Source: Bacteroidales bacterium (lineage in GTDB: Bacteria > Bacteroidota > Bacteroidia > Bacteroidales > Muribaculaceae). From it: a stretch of 64,000 nt of DNA. Position numbers and translations under genes: made by a program. The notes under the pieces were generated by a model that saw nothing but the letters and a program-made list of their open reading frames with translations, ran no database searches and had not been told where the DNA came from. The stretch's first letter is position 1; every line of letters begins with the position of its first letter. The stretch is from the NCBI GenBank assembly GCA_015061055.1, contig SUXH01000011.1, positions 1-64,000 on the forward strand. The letters run 5' to 3'. Positions 8,899 to 17,570 of the stretch are shown here, piece by piece.

Positions 8899-9768
8899 AT
8901 GGAAAGAAAAATACAAAATAGTGCAATATTGCTGATGAACTGTCCGGATCAGCCGGGTATTATTGCCGTAATAACCGAATTTATTAATTGCAATGGAGGT
9001 AATATACTATATTTAGCTCAGTATGTGGATAGGGTAAACGGAATATTTTATATGAGAGTAGAATGGGATTTAGAAAAATTCGTTATTCCTCGTGAAAAGA
9101 TTTCGGATTACTTTGAAACGTTGTATGCCGGACGATATAATATGACTTATGAGATATCGTTTACTCAACATCGACAACGTATGGCTATATTCGTATCGAA
9201 GATGTCGCATTGTCTTTACGATATGTTAGCTCGTTATGTTGCCGGCGAATGGGATGTTGAAATTCCTGTAATAATAAGTAATCACCCTGATATGCAAGTA
9301 ACAGCCCAACAGTTTAATATTCCTTATGAATATATACCTGTGACACGAGAGAATAAGGCTGAGATGGAACAAAGGGAGTTTGCTATTCTTGAAAAATATA
9401 ATATAGATTTTATTGTGCTTGCTCGATATATGCAAGTGCTGTCGGAGGATTTTATAAGCCGTTATCCTAACAAGATTATCAACATTCATCATTCATTCTT
9501 GCCAGCCTTTGTAGGAGCAAAGCCTTATCATGCTGCTTATGAGCGAGGCGTTAAACTGATTGGTGCTACAAGCCACTATGTAACAAATGAACTTGATGCA
9601 GGTCCTATTATTGAACAGGATATTGTACGTATCACTCACAAGGATACTGTCGAGGATTTGGTGAAAAAGGGGCGTGATCTTGAAAAGATAGTGCTTTCGC
9701 GAGCTGTAGAGAAGCATATTCAGAGAAAAATTCTTACATACCGAAATAAAACAGTTGTTTTTAGTTGA
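8899..9768 (+). CDS. purU: formyltetrahydrofolate deformylase
   Basis: 289 residues. An N-terminal ACT domain (about 8-85, 'CPDQPGIIAVIT') is followed by a formyltransferase-fold domain (about 92-280) with the catalytic N-x-H-H-S region 'NIHHSFLPAF' near residue 196 and 'TSHYVTNELDAGPIIEQD'. It hydrolyses 10-formyl-THF to THF and formate, balancing one-carbon pools. It is a single-gene unit between two terminators. Confidence 0.96.
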   Translation: MERKIQNSAILLMNCPDQPGIIAVITEFINCNGGNILYLAQYVDRVNGIFYMRVEWDLEKFVIPREKISDYFETLYAGRYNMTYEISFTQHRQRMAIFVSKMSHCLYDMLARYVAGEWDVEIPVIISNHPDMQVTAQQFNIPYEYIPVTRENKAEMEQREFAILEKYNIDFIVLARYMQVLSEDFISRYPNKIINIHHSFLPAFVGAKPYHAAYERGVKLIGATSHYVTNELDAGPIIEQDIVRITHKDTVEDLVKKGRDLEKIVLSRAVEKHIQRKILTYRNKTVVFS

Positions 9769-9812
9769 TGATATTATTATAGGTAAATTACTTTATAAGT
9801 AGGTTAACTTTT

Positions 9813-9844
9813 ATAGCCAATCCATACGGATTGGTTATTTTTTT
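9813..9844 (+). terminator. terminator after purU
   Basis: Stem ATAGCCAATCC / GGATTGGTTAT with one wobble pair and a four-base loop, followed by a run of T. Confidence 0.85.
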
Positions 9845-9873
9845 AATTTTTTTGAAAAAAATATTGTTTTTTC

Positions 9874-9904
9874 TTTGCTATTTTAAAAAATAGATGTACT
9901 TTTG
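9874..9904 (+). promoter_or_regulatory. promoter of the ABC transporter/GntR operon
   Basis: TTTG at 9874-9877, a 19-bp spacer and TACTTTTG at 9897-9904: a perfect Bacteroidetes promoter. Transcription should start near 9911, inside the inverted repeat listed next. Confidence 0.85.
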
Positions 9905-9905
9905 T

Positions 9906-9929
9906 GGTGTACTAATATACTAATACACT
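9906..9929 (+). promoter_or_regulatory. candidate YtrA-type operator
   Basis: GGTGTA, 12 bases, TACACT: an inverted repeat with GTGTA/TACAC arms spanning the expected transcription start. From memory, the GntR repressor YtrA of Bacillus subtilis binds an AGTGTA-13 bp-TACACT repeat, which is almost the same. The operon encodes a YtrA-like regulator as its third gene, so autoregulation by a roadblock at this site is the simplest reading. Confidence 0.65.
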
Positions 9930-9955
9930 CATTTAATAAAAAACAAAAAACACAA

Positions 9956-10792
9956 ATGGTAAAAATTGAAGATTTGACTTATGCGTATGGGAAATCGGAA
10001 AATCCTATATTTTCTGATTTCAATCTAAGTCTTGAAAAGGGTAAAGTGTATGGCCTGATGGGAAAAAATGGTGCAGGAAAATCGACATTGCTGTATTTGA
10101 TATGCGGCCTGTTGTTACCGCAAGAGGGTCGTGTGACAATTAACGGCAAGGATGTAAGAGAACGATTGCCTGAAACTCTAAGCGATATATTTATCGTGCC
10201 GGAGGAGTTTGACTTGCCAAAGATAAAGTTGGCGGACTATGTGAAGCAAAATGCGAAGTTTTATCCGAAGTTTAACATGAATGACTTGCAGAGATGTCTT
10301 AAAGTGTTTGAGTTAGACGAAGATGTGAATCTCGGCTCGCTATCGATGGGCGTGAAGAAAAAGGTGTTTATGAGTTTTGCGCTTGCAACGAATGCTTCGC
10401 TGTTGATAATGGATGAACCAACGAATGGACTTGATATACCAAGCAAGAGCCAGTTTCGCAAGTTTATGGCATCGGGGATGAGTGACGACCGCGTGGTGGT
10501 GATATCAACGCATCAAGTGAAAGATATAGACAAGATAATAGATCATGTGATGATACTTGATGAAAATGAGATGCCATTGAATGCATCGGTGAGTGAGGTA
10601 ACCAGAAGACTTATATTTGTGGAAAGCCGAAACAGAGAATTGGCTCAGAGTGCAATATATGCGCAAAATTCGCTTGGAGGATGTTGTATGGTGCTTGAAA
10701 ATACAGAAGGCGAAGATAGTGAGTTGAATCTGGAAACGCTATTTAATGTAACTCTTGAAAATAGAGAATTGATAAAGAAACTATTTAGATAA
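9956..10792 (+). CDS. ABC transporter ATP-binding protein
   Basis: 278 residues from the ATG at 9956; the upstream TTG at 9902 lies within the promoter and is rejected. Walker A 'GKNGAGKST' at about 38-46, a signature region 'LGSLSMGVKKKVFM' at about 127, Walker B 'SLLIMDEPTNGLD' at about 146-158, H-loop 'STHQ'. It powers the membrane protein encoded next. The set ATPase, permease, YtrA-like regulator matches cell-envelope-stress or antimicrobial-peptide ABC operons of other bacteria. The substrate is unknown. Confidence 0.9.
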   Translation: MVKIEDLTYAYGKSENPIFSDFNLSLEKGKVYGLMGKNGAGKSTLLYLICGLLLPQEGRVTINGKDVRERLPETLSDIFIVPEEFDLPKIKLADYVKQNAKFYPKFNMNDLQRCLKVFELDEDVNLGSLSMGVKKKVFMSFALATNASLLIMDEPTNGLDIPSKSQFRKFMASGMSDDRVVVISTHQVKDIDKIIDHVMILDENEMPLNASVSEVTRRLIFVESRNRELAQSAIYAQNSLGGCCMVLENTEGEDSELNLETLFNVTLENRELIKKLFR

Positions 10793-10824
10793 TAGAGAGT
10801 AGAGAACAAAAAAAGGAATTAAAG

Positions 10825-11547
10825 ATGGTAACAGGAGTAAATAATATATTCAGTTTGTCGCGTTTCGGTAAGCTGTTTTGCAAGGATATAGTGGAAAACA
10901 AAAAGATGTATCTGCTTGGATTGCTGCTGACATTTGGAGTACAGATGATAGTCTTCTGCTGGTATATCATTTCAATTGGTAATTATAAAGACATGAATGG
11001 AAGCTATGATGTGAGGGTAGATAAGGAACTTTTGTATATGATATGGTTGGCTTTGTCGTGTGTGTTTACAACGATGGTGTTCAGTCGAGCAGATAATAAG
11101 GCTAAACTAATATCGGAAATAATGCTACCGGCATCGGTGCTTGAAAAATATGTTGTGAAATGGGTGGTGTGCGTGCTGTTGTTTCCTGTGGTGTATGGAG
11201 GAGTGGTTGAAATGGCGCGTTTGATGAGTTATATGATGCTATGTGGAGTTTATCCTAACATGCAAGCAATAGAGTTCTGTGGAATTAATGAATCTGAAGT
11301 AAGTTTGTGGATATGCCCGTATATATTTTTACAAGCAATATATATGTGGGGCGGAGTGGTTATGCCGAGGTTATCTTTTCTAAAGACATCGGGATTGGTA
11401 ATAACATTTATTTTGCTTTTTGCGATAGAATTGAATTTTATAGAAAATATAATAACGCGAGAAATATTTGAGAGAATGATTAGTGTGGCATCTATGCTAT
11501 TGTATGTGATTGCATATTTTGCTATGAAAGAAAAGAGTGTAAATTAA
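10825..11547 (+). CDS. ABC transporter membrane protein
   Basis: 240 residues, about six hydrophobic segments (near 30-50, 75-92, 110-135, 155-175, 190-208, 215-233). It follows the ATPase gene by 32 bp and precedes the regulator by 19 bp, so it is the natural transmembrane partner. The sequence itself has no motif I recognise; the call rests on topology and position. The C-terminus ends in a short charged tail (MKEKSVN). Confidence 0.75.
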   Translation: MVTGVNNIFSLSRFGKLFCKDIVENKKMYLLGLLLTFGVQMIVFCWYIISIGNYKDMNGSYDVRVDKELLYMIWLALSCVFTTMVFSRADNKAKLISEIMLPASVLEKYVVKWVVCVLLFPVVYGGVVEMARLMSYMMLCGVYPNMQAIEFCGINESEVSLWICPYIFLQAIYMWGGVVMPRLSFLKTSGLVITFILLFAIELNFIENIITREIFERMISVASMLLYVIAYFAMKEKSVN

Positions 11548-11566
11548 TAAAAAATCGGAATAGAAT

Positions 11567-11938
11567 ATGATATTTGAAGACCATAAACCTATATATCTGC
11601 AGATCGTGGACCGAATATGCGATGAAATCCTTGCCGGGAAGTATGGCGTAGGAGAACGAGTGCCCTCGGTGCGTGAATATGCCGAAATAGTGGAGGTGAA
11701 TGCCAACACGGTGATGCGCTCGTATGATTATCTACAGATGCAAGAGATTATCTACAACAAGCGTGGAATAGGATACTTTGTGGGAGAGGAGGCGAAGAAC
11801 CGAATACTGAGTGCGAGAAAGGAACAATTTATGGATAATGAGATAGAGTATTTTTTTCGTCAACTGCGTAGCTTGGGCGTGAGCGGGGACGATTTAGTGA
11901 AGATGTATAATGAATATTGTAAACAAAATAAAGGATAA
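11567..11938 (+). CDS. GntR-family transcriptional regulator, YtrA subfamily
   Basis: 123 residues. A GntR winged helix occupies about 5-75 ('PIYLQIVDRICDEI', 'GERVPSVREYAE', 'VNANTVMRSYDYLQ', 'GIGYFV'). It has only a short helical C-terminus (about 80-123) instead of a large effector domain, which is typical of YtrA-type regulators of ABC operons. It is the third gene of the operon and likely binds the GTGTA-N12-TACAC repeat at 9906-9929. The ligand or signal is unknown. Confidence 0.9.
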   Translation: MIFEDHKPIYLQIVDRICDEILAGKYGVGERVPSVREYAEIVEVNANTVMRSYDYLQMQEIIYNKRGIGYFVGEEAKNRILSARKEQFMDNEIEYFFRQLRSLGVSGDDLVKMYNEYCKQNKG

Positions 11939-11943
11939 ATATT

Positions 11944-12753
11944 ATGAAACGGTCGACATATATGTTTATAGCCTTGGTAGTATTGGGCTATGCATTGGTG
12001 CCATTTATGGTTGATAGAGATAATAAGTATGAATTATCATCGTATAGAATAGAAGGAGAATATGTGAGCAAAGATTTTCTACAAAAGAGCAATATTGTTA
12101 TATGTGGTAATACTCAACATCTCCGTTATAGCACAAAAATAAATGTGATAATAGAAGCATACGAAGGGGATAGCATAAGATGCGAATATGAAAGTGATTG
12201 GGGAAAGTATCTTTCATTCGATACAAATAATGACACTTTGGAAATGAAAGTGCTATTTGATAAAATGAGAGAAATGGAAGGGTTAGATACATATTTCGAA
12301 TTATACTCAAATGATATAAAACTGAAAGTGCCAAGAAAGATGTTAAAAGTAGTGGATGCGTCGAAACTTAGTAGGCATCTAAATCTTACGCTATTAAATT
12401 TTGATGATGATAGACTGGAAACGAAAAGCCGCGGAAAACTTACTTTAAAGGATTGTAAAATAAAAGACGTGACGCTGAAAAGTTATAAAGGAAATTTGCA
12501 CTTAAATGGAGAAACTGAAATAGATAATGTGTATGTAAAAATGAGTGACTCCAAAGTGTATATGGCAGAGTCGAAAGTGACAAAAATGTATGCCGAAGGT
12601 GAAGGTGAAATATACATAAGTAATGCTGATGTGAAGAAAATAATAACCGAAGGAAAGTGTTTTAATGAAGATTTACAAGAAATAGACAATACAACTAATC
12701 CTAACATAAGTGTGGTATCGACCCGAAGAAAAGAATATGTGGTAAAGGAATAA
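11944..12753 (+). CDS. membrane-anchored hypothetical protein, beta-solenoid-like
   Basis: 269 residues, starting 5 bp after the regulator stop, so part of the ABC operon. An N-terminal hydrophobic segment (about 5-21) anchors or exports it. The C-terminal half has short repeated strands ('LTLKDCKIKDVTLKSYKGNLHL', in pieces at 165-190; 'VKMSDSKVYMAESKV') that look like a right-handed beta-helix, as in DUF2807-type putative adhesin domains. The middle is charged. Its place in the operon suggests a cell-envelope partner of the ABC transporter. No function can be stated. Confidence 0.65.
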   Translation: MKRSTYMFIALVVLGYALVPFMVDRDNKYELSSYRIEGEYVSKDFLQKSNIVICGNTQHLRYSTKINVIIEAYEGDSIRCEYESDWGKYLSFDTNNDTLEMKVLFDKMREMEGLDTYFELYSNDIKLKVPRKMLKVVDASKLSRHLNLTLLNFDDDRLETKSRGKLTLKDCKIKDVTLKSYKGNLHLNGETEIDNVYVKMSDSKVYMAESKVTKMYAEGEGEIYISNADVKKIITEGKCFNEDLQEIDNTTNPNISVVSTRRKEYVVKE

Positions 12754-12757
12754 AGTG

Positions 12758-12793
12758 AACAAGGCGATGTGTGGGGATACGCATCGCCTTGTT
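12758..12793 (+). terminator. terminator between convergent operons
   Basis: A 12-bp perfect stem AACAAGGCGATG/CATCGCCTTGTT with a 12-nt loop, 4 bp after the stop of the ABC operon and 28 bp before the end of cysK. Confidence 0.8.
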
Positions 12794-12820
12794 TATGTGA
12801 ATAAATGTGGATAATTGAAA

Positions 12821-13768
12821 TCAGATAGGATATTCGTCGAGGTCGTAGAGGACGGTTGAGAGATAACGTTCGCCACTGTCGGGAAGTAGAACGACAATGG
12901 TTTTATCTTTGTTCTCTGGACGCTTTGCAAGTTCGGTAGCAGCCCACATAGCAGCACCTGACGATATGCCTACGAGTAACCCTTCGGTTTGCGATAGTTT
13001 GCGACTTGTGAGAATTGCATCGTCATCTTTTACTCTAATGACTTCATCAACAATGGCACGATTGAATGTTTTGGGGATAAAATTAGCCCCTATACCTTGA
13101 ATCTTGTGAGGTGCCGCACGTCCTTCAGTAATCATAGGCGATGAATCGGGCTCAACTGCCACTATTTTGATGTTTGGATTATGAGCTTTCAGTCCATATC
13201 CTGTGCCACTTATTGTTCCGCCGGTTCCTACTCCTGCTACGAAAATATCGATATGCCCATCGGTGTCGTGCCATATCTCTTCGGCTGTAGAGCCAATGTG
13301 AACGGTAGGGTTGGCTATATTTTCAAATTGTTGCAAAATGATTGAATTTGGAATTTCGGCATTTAACTCTTGTGCTTTCTTGATTGAGCCATCCATACCT
13401 TCACATCCGGGGGTAAGTACTACTTGTGCATTGAGTGCCTTGAGAAGCATTTGTCGCTCGCTACTCATTGTGTCGGGCATAGTGAAGATAGCTTTATAAC
13501 CACGTGTGGCAGCTACGAAAGCAATTCCCACACCGGTGTTGCCACTTGTGGGTTCGATAATTGTGCCTCCCGGCAGAAGTTTGCCTTTGTTTTCGGCATC
13601 GATAATCATTGAATATGCTACTCGATCTTTTACACTTCCTGCAGGGTTAAAATATTCAAGTTTTGCGAGGATTGTGGATTCTGTGTTTTCCGATTTGCAG
13701 TATCTTGACACTGCTAAGAGTGGAGTGTTGCCAATGAGATCGGTTAATGTGTGAGCTATTTTTGCCAT
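12821..13768 (-). CDS. cysK: cysteine synthase A (O-acetylserine sulfhydrylase)
   Basis: 315 residues from the ATG at 13768; an in-frame extension to 13819 covers the -7 box and is rejected. It is a PLP enzyme making cysteine from O-acetylserine and sulfide. Motifs: 'NPAGSVKDR' with the Schiff-base lysine at about 44, 'TSGNTG' asparagine loop at about 71-76, 'GVGTGGTISGTG' phosphate-binding loop at about 178-189, and 'GISSGAA' at about 267. It is a single gene between a terminator and its own promoter. Confidence 0.96.
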   Translation of the reverse strand: MAKIAHTLTDLIGNTPLLAVSRYCKSENTESTILAKLEYFNPAGSVKDRVAYSMIIDAENKGKLLPGGTIIEPTSGNTGVGIAFVAATRGYKAIFTMPDTMSSERQMLLKALNAQVVLTPGCEGMDGSIKKAQELNAEIPNSIILQQFENIANPTVHIGSTAEEIWHDTDGHIDIFVAGVGTGGTISGTGYGLKAHNPNIKIVAVEPDSSPMITEGRAAPHKIQGIGANFIPKTFNRAIVDEVIRVKDDDAILTSRKLSQTEGLLVGISSGAAMWAATELAKRPENKDKTIVVLLPDSGERYLSTVLYDLDEYPI

Positions 13769-13796
13769 AAAATAAGTGTTATTATTTTTATTAATA

Positions 13797-13804
13797 CAAA
13801 AATA
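13797..13804 (-). promoter_or_regulatory. -7 box of the cysK promoter
   Basis: Minus strand TATTTTTG, 28 bp upstream of the cysK ATG. It supports the start at 13768. Confidence 0.55.
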
Positions 13805-13827
13805 GCGAAAAAAGTTCAATGTAAAAA

Positions 13828-13863
13828 ATAAGCTGTCGGCAACATAATCTGCCGACAGCTTAA
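13828..13863 (-). terminator. terminator after the glycerophosphodiesterase gene
   Basis: Minus strand stem TTAAGCTGTCGGCA with its complement, an 8-nt loop, then TTATTTTTT. Confidence 0.85.
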
Positions 13864-13887
13864 TATGGTAATTAATATGTCTAAATA

Positions 13888-16821
13888 TTATTTCTTTATA
13901 ATCTTAGTAGATTGTTCGTTAGCCTTCAATATATAGACGCCGGCAGGTAGATTTTCTACATTTAATGTAGCTTTGTTGCCATCTACAATTGCATCGGCAT
14001 TTACTTGTGCGCCTGCAAGATTGAATAGAGCAATGTTTGTAATGTCTTTGCTTGCAGTGATTGTTACATTGCTTACTGCAGGGTTAGGGAATGCTTTCAA
14101 CACAGCTTTTTCTGCTACTTGAATATCTTCGATACCAGAAACTGCGTTCTTGTTGTAAAGTTTGTAAACAGCCATACCATTAGCCGGACAGTATTGATAG
14201 ATGTAGCAGCTATTGTCATCTATTTTCTCTGCACGTACCCAGTTAGCAACGGAATAATTACCTCCGCTTACATATCCAAGTGTGCCGATTGGTTCGATGT
14301 TGGCAATTACAGTTCCTTCAGTCATATTACGTACAGTGAACCCACCCTTATAGTTGGCACCACTACTATGCATAAAGATTTCGTGTCCACTAAGTTTTAG
14401 GTATTCACCACCAACAGAACTATTGCGTGCAGGTTGTGTGGTTGATGCAGACCCCGCCATATAAGGTGTGTTTGTTCCATTGCTGTAAGAGTAGTAACCG
14501 TCAGAGCGAACTTGATATATCCACTTTTCCGGATTGTTTTCCATAGGTATTACATAACCAGCAGTAGAACCTGTGATAGCAAGCCCACTATATGAATTCA
14601 CTAATGTTGCCTTTCCTTCTACCATTGTGATTACACACACAGCAGTTTGCTTATTAGGGAACATATATATGTATCCGCCTTCTTTGCCAAGTACGTTACC
14701 AGATGCACTGATGAAGTTGGTTTGTCCTGTAATAGGTAGAGTTACGTCAACTTCAATAGGAGTACCAGGATTGTCAACAGTTGTTCCAGCAGGATAGATG
14801 ATGAATTTATGGTCGGTGCCGGTTTCTTTGTCGTTCCTTATTACAACGTTACCTGCGTCGTCGCAATCGCAACCCCAACCGCTACCACCGTCAATACTTC
14901 CAAGATAATGAGCTTCGTTACCGAAGATGTGTAGTTTCTTTTCGACACAGTTGTTTACGTAGAAAACACCATTGTGTGCCGAACCTTGTTGAGCATTTGT
15001 TCCATCAATGTTGGAAGGTGCGTTGCCAAGAGTAGTACTCTTTTCCCATACAGTTTCGAGAACGAATTCGGCTTTTTCTTTTGGCTTTTCTTCTTCGGCC
15101 GATGAATCGTAAAGTTTGTAGATTGCCATACCATTAGCAGGGCAATATTGATAAACATAGCAACTATGTTCGTCGATACGTTCTATATTCAGCCAATTTG
15201 CGCAAGTTTGATTTCCTCCATCTGCATATCCAAGAGTACCTATCGGATCTACATTGGAAACAACAGAGCCTGCTGTTAAATCTTTAACCGTAAAACCTCC
15301 TTTATAGTGTGCACCACTATTATAGAGGAATACTTCTTTTTCGCCAAGAGTGATATAAGCTCCTCCGATAGTAGAGTTGCGGTTAGGAGCTGATGTTGAG
15401 AACGAACCGGCAATTAATTCGGCATTAGTTCCATTAGTGTAAGTGAAATATCCATTGGCACGAATTTGGTAAATCCATTCATTTGGATTATTATTCTTAG
15501 GAATAACGTATCCTTCAACAGTTCCTGTTTGAGAAAGTGTACCCGATTGTTTAGCTTCAGTTACAGTACCATTTGCTACAGCAATTACATTTACAGCTGT
15601 ATTACCGGCAGGGTAAGTATAAATGTAGCCACCATCACCAAGAATATTACCAGAAGCCGAGAAGAAATTTGATTGGCCATCTATAGGCATAGTAATATTG
15701 ATATTTACAGGAGTCCCGGGAGTATTAACTGTTGCACCTGCCGGATAAACCATAAAAACATTAGCTGTTTCATATACAGAATCGGTGCGAAGAATTATAT
15801 TGCCGGCGTCATCGATAGCACAACCTTTACCGGCTGCGCCCGGAATACTACCAAGGCAACCTGTTTTGTCGAAAATATAAAGTTTTTGTTCTTGATGATT
15901 GTGAACGTAGAATATTTGATTGTGTCCACCACCTTGAGAAGCGTTAATTCCATGAATATTTTCGGGTGCATTTCCAAGTGTAGTACTCTTTTCCCATACA
16001 ACTTCCAATTTAATATCTGATTTTTCTTCTATTTTGATTTCCGGAAGGCTTGCCGGATCAAGGTAATCGGTGGTGATGAAATCACAACCATAAGTGCCAT
16101 AAATAGAATAATTAGTATTGTTATTTACAGTCCATACGTTTACTTTCAAACCTGCATCTTGGTATTTCTTTACTAAATCACGGTTAATTTCAGAACCGGT
16201 AGCAGAGTCGATGCCGATACCCCAAGTCTTACACCATTCAAAAGAACTTTCAAAAGAACTTGAATAGCAAAGAAGTTGTAGCTCGATATCAGGATAATTG
16301 GTCTTTATGTATTGAAGGCAAGGTTTCATAGATGTAAGGATAATACAAGTACTGCGGAATCCTTTGTCTTCGATAACTTTAATGAGGTTTGGAATACCTG
16401 AACAATCATTTGAATTGATACCTGTAGCCCACTTAAGTTCAATTAAAGGTTTTACATTGTATTCTGTACAGATGTCAAGGTATTCTTCAAGAGAGCAAAG
16501 ATGTCCTGTGTATTTCACACCGCCACGAGTTTGACTGAGTGTTTCAGCTTGAAGAGCTTCAAGCGTATTGCTTGCAATGGTAAGAGTACCGCCCCAAGTA
16601 GTAAGGTCGTCATTGTGACAACATACGTGTTTACCATCTTTAGTAACTTTGATGTCGGTTTCGAGATATTCGTAACCTTTCTTTGCTCCGTTGATAAATG
16701 CTTCTTCGGAATTTTCAAGTCCCCAATAACTACCTCTGTGTCCTACAAGTATTGGCTTGTGAGCAGAGATACATATCGTAAAAGTTACGATAGCAAGAAT
16801 TAAAGTACAGATTCGTTTCAT
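13888..16821 (-). CDS. secreted glycerophosphodiester phosphodiesterase with two repeat modules and a T9SS sorting domain
   Basis: 977 residues. Signal peptide at 1-20; GDPD TIM barrel at about 24-268 with 'VGHRGSYWGLENS', 'ETDIKVTKDGKHVCCHND' and the C-terminal 'VNVWTVNN' signatures, so the catalytic H-R, E-x-D and H residues are present. Two copies of a ~290-residue module follow (about 283-570 and 585-870); both begin 'LE-V-WEKSTTLGNAP' and both end 'YQYCPANGMA-YKLY'. A type A T9SS domain ends the protein ('FPNPAVSNVTI', 'LPAGVYILK', 'KIIKK'). GDPDs cut glycerophosphodiesters such as deacylated lipids or teichoic acids. It is likely surface-exposed through T9SS. Confidence 0.92.
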   Translation of the reverse strand: MKRICTLILAIVTFTICISAHKPILVGHRGSYWGLENSEEAFINGAKKGYEYLETDIKVTKDGKHVCCHNDDLTTWGGTLTIASNTLEALQAETLSQTRGGVKYTGHLCSLEEYLDICTEYNVKPLIELKWATGINSNDCSGIPNLIKVIEDKGFRSTCIILTSMKPCLQYIKTNYPDIELQLLCYSSSFESSFEWCKTWGIGIDSATGSEINRDLVKKYQDAGLKVNVWTVNNNTNYSIYGTYGCDFITTDYLDPASLPEIKIEEKSDIKLEVVWEKSTTLGNAPENIHGINASQGGGHNQIFYVHNHQEQKLYIFDKTGCLGSIPGAAGKGCAIDDAGNIILRTDSVYETANVFMVYPAGATVNTPGTPVNINITMPIDGQSNFFSASGNILGDGGYIYTYPAGNTAVNVIAVANGTVTEAKQSGTLSQTGTVEGYVIPKNNNPNEWIYQIRANGYFTYTNGTNAELIAGSFSTSAPNRNSTIGGAYITLGEKEVFLYNSGAHYKGGFTVKDLTAGSVVSNVDPIGTLGYADGGNQTCANWLNIERIDEHSCYVYQYCPANGMAIYKLYDSSAEEEKPKEKAEFVLETVWEKSTTLGNAPSNIDGTNAQQGSAHNGVFYVNNCVEKKLHIFGNEAHYLGSIDGGSGWGCDCDDAGNVVIRNDKETGTDHKFIIYPAGTTVDNPGTPIEVDVTLPITGQTNFISASGNVLGKEGGYIYMFPNKQTAVCVITMVEGKATLVNSYSGLAITGSTAGYVIPMENNPEKWIYQVRSDGYYSYSNGTNTPYMAGSASTTQPARNSSVGGEYLKLSGHEIFMHSSGANYKGGFTVRNMTEGTVIANIEPIGTLGYVSGGNYSVANWVRAEKIDDNSCYIYQYCPANGMAVYKLYNKNAVSGIEDIQVAEKAVLKAFPNPAVSNVTITASKDITNIALFNLAGAQVNADAIVDGNKATLNVENLPAGVYILKANEQSTKIIKK

Positions 16822-16852
16822 TGTGAATAGTGTTAATTGTTAGTTAAATTAG

Positions 16853-17563
16853 TTATGTAATTTTATTGTTATCAAGATAGCTGTAATATCCGTTTTGGGT
16901 AATTATTATATGATCAAGTAGCGGGATTCCGATAGCTTCGCCTCCATTATGTAGACTGTCTGTGATATGGTCATCTTGTCGGCTTGGATTAAGATTGCCT
17001 GAAGGGTGGTTGTGTACAGCTATGAAACTGTCGGCAAGTTGTTGGATAACGGTTTTTAGTACTATTTTTACATCAACCGTAGTGCCAGCAGTTCCACCGC
17101 TGCTTATCTGATATTTTCCTGTAACTCGTTTCGCTCTGTTGAGGGTTAGAATCCAAAACTCCTCGTTGGGGAGGTCACGAAGTTCGTTTTTTATGTAATT
17201 ATAAACTTTACTAGAATCGGTGATTTGCGGGAGCTCTTCGTAATGATCTTCTTCACGATAACGTCGAGCTATTTCGAGTGCAGCGAGGATCGTTTCTGCT
17301 TTAGCTTTCCCGATACCATGAAAAGAACTTGTGAGATCCTTAATGTTTCGTCTCCCTAAATTATAAAGTTTATTTGCATTAGCATTTAGAATGCGTTGGC
17401 ACAAATCGATGACCGATTCACCACGACTACCACTACCTACAAGAATTGCCAATAGTTCGGCTGTTGTGAGCGCACGAAAACCTAAGCGCTCGGCTTTTTC
17501 TCGAGGTCGGTCTTCGGCGGCAAGGTCTTTTATGGCTCGTGTGTATTGGTTATCGTGTGTCAT
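16853..17563 (-). CDS. radC: RadC family (JAB/MPN) protein
   Basis: 236 residues. N-terminal helix-hairpin-helix-like part (about 20-100, 'PREKAERLGFRALTTAELLAILVGSG'-type opening in pieces) and a C-terminal JAMM-type metal domain with 'VHNHPSGNLNPSRQDDHITD' at about 180-199, which holds the H-x-H-(x)7-S-(x)2-D zinc ligands. Despite the name, a DNA-repair role is not established for this family. It follows the glycosyltransferase gene by 7 bp and the GDPD gene starts 31 bp after it, so the three may be co-transcribed. Confidence 0.95.
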   Translation of the reverse strand: MTHDNQYTRAIKDLAAEDRPREKAERLGFRALTTAELLAILVGSGSRGESVIDLCQRILNANANKLYNLGRRNIKDLTSSFHGIGKAKAETILAALEIARRYREEDHYEELPQITDSSKVYNYIKNELRDLPNEEFWILTLNRAKRVTGKYQISSGGTAGTTVDVKIVLKTVIQQLADSFIAVHNHPSGNLNPSRQDDHITDSLHNGGEAIGIPLLDHIIITQNGYYSYLDNNKIT

Positions 17564-17570
17564 ATGGGTA

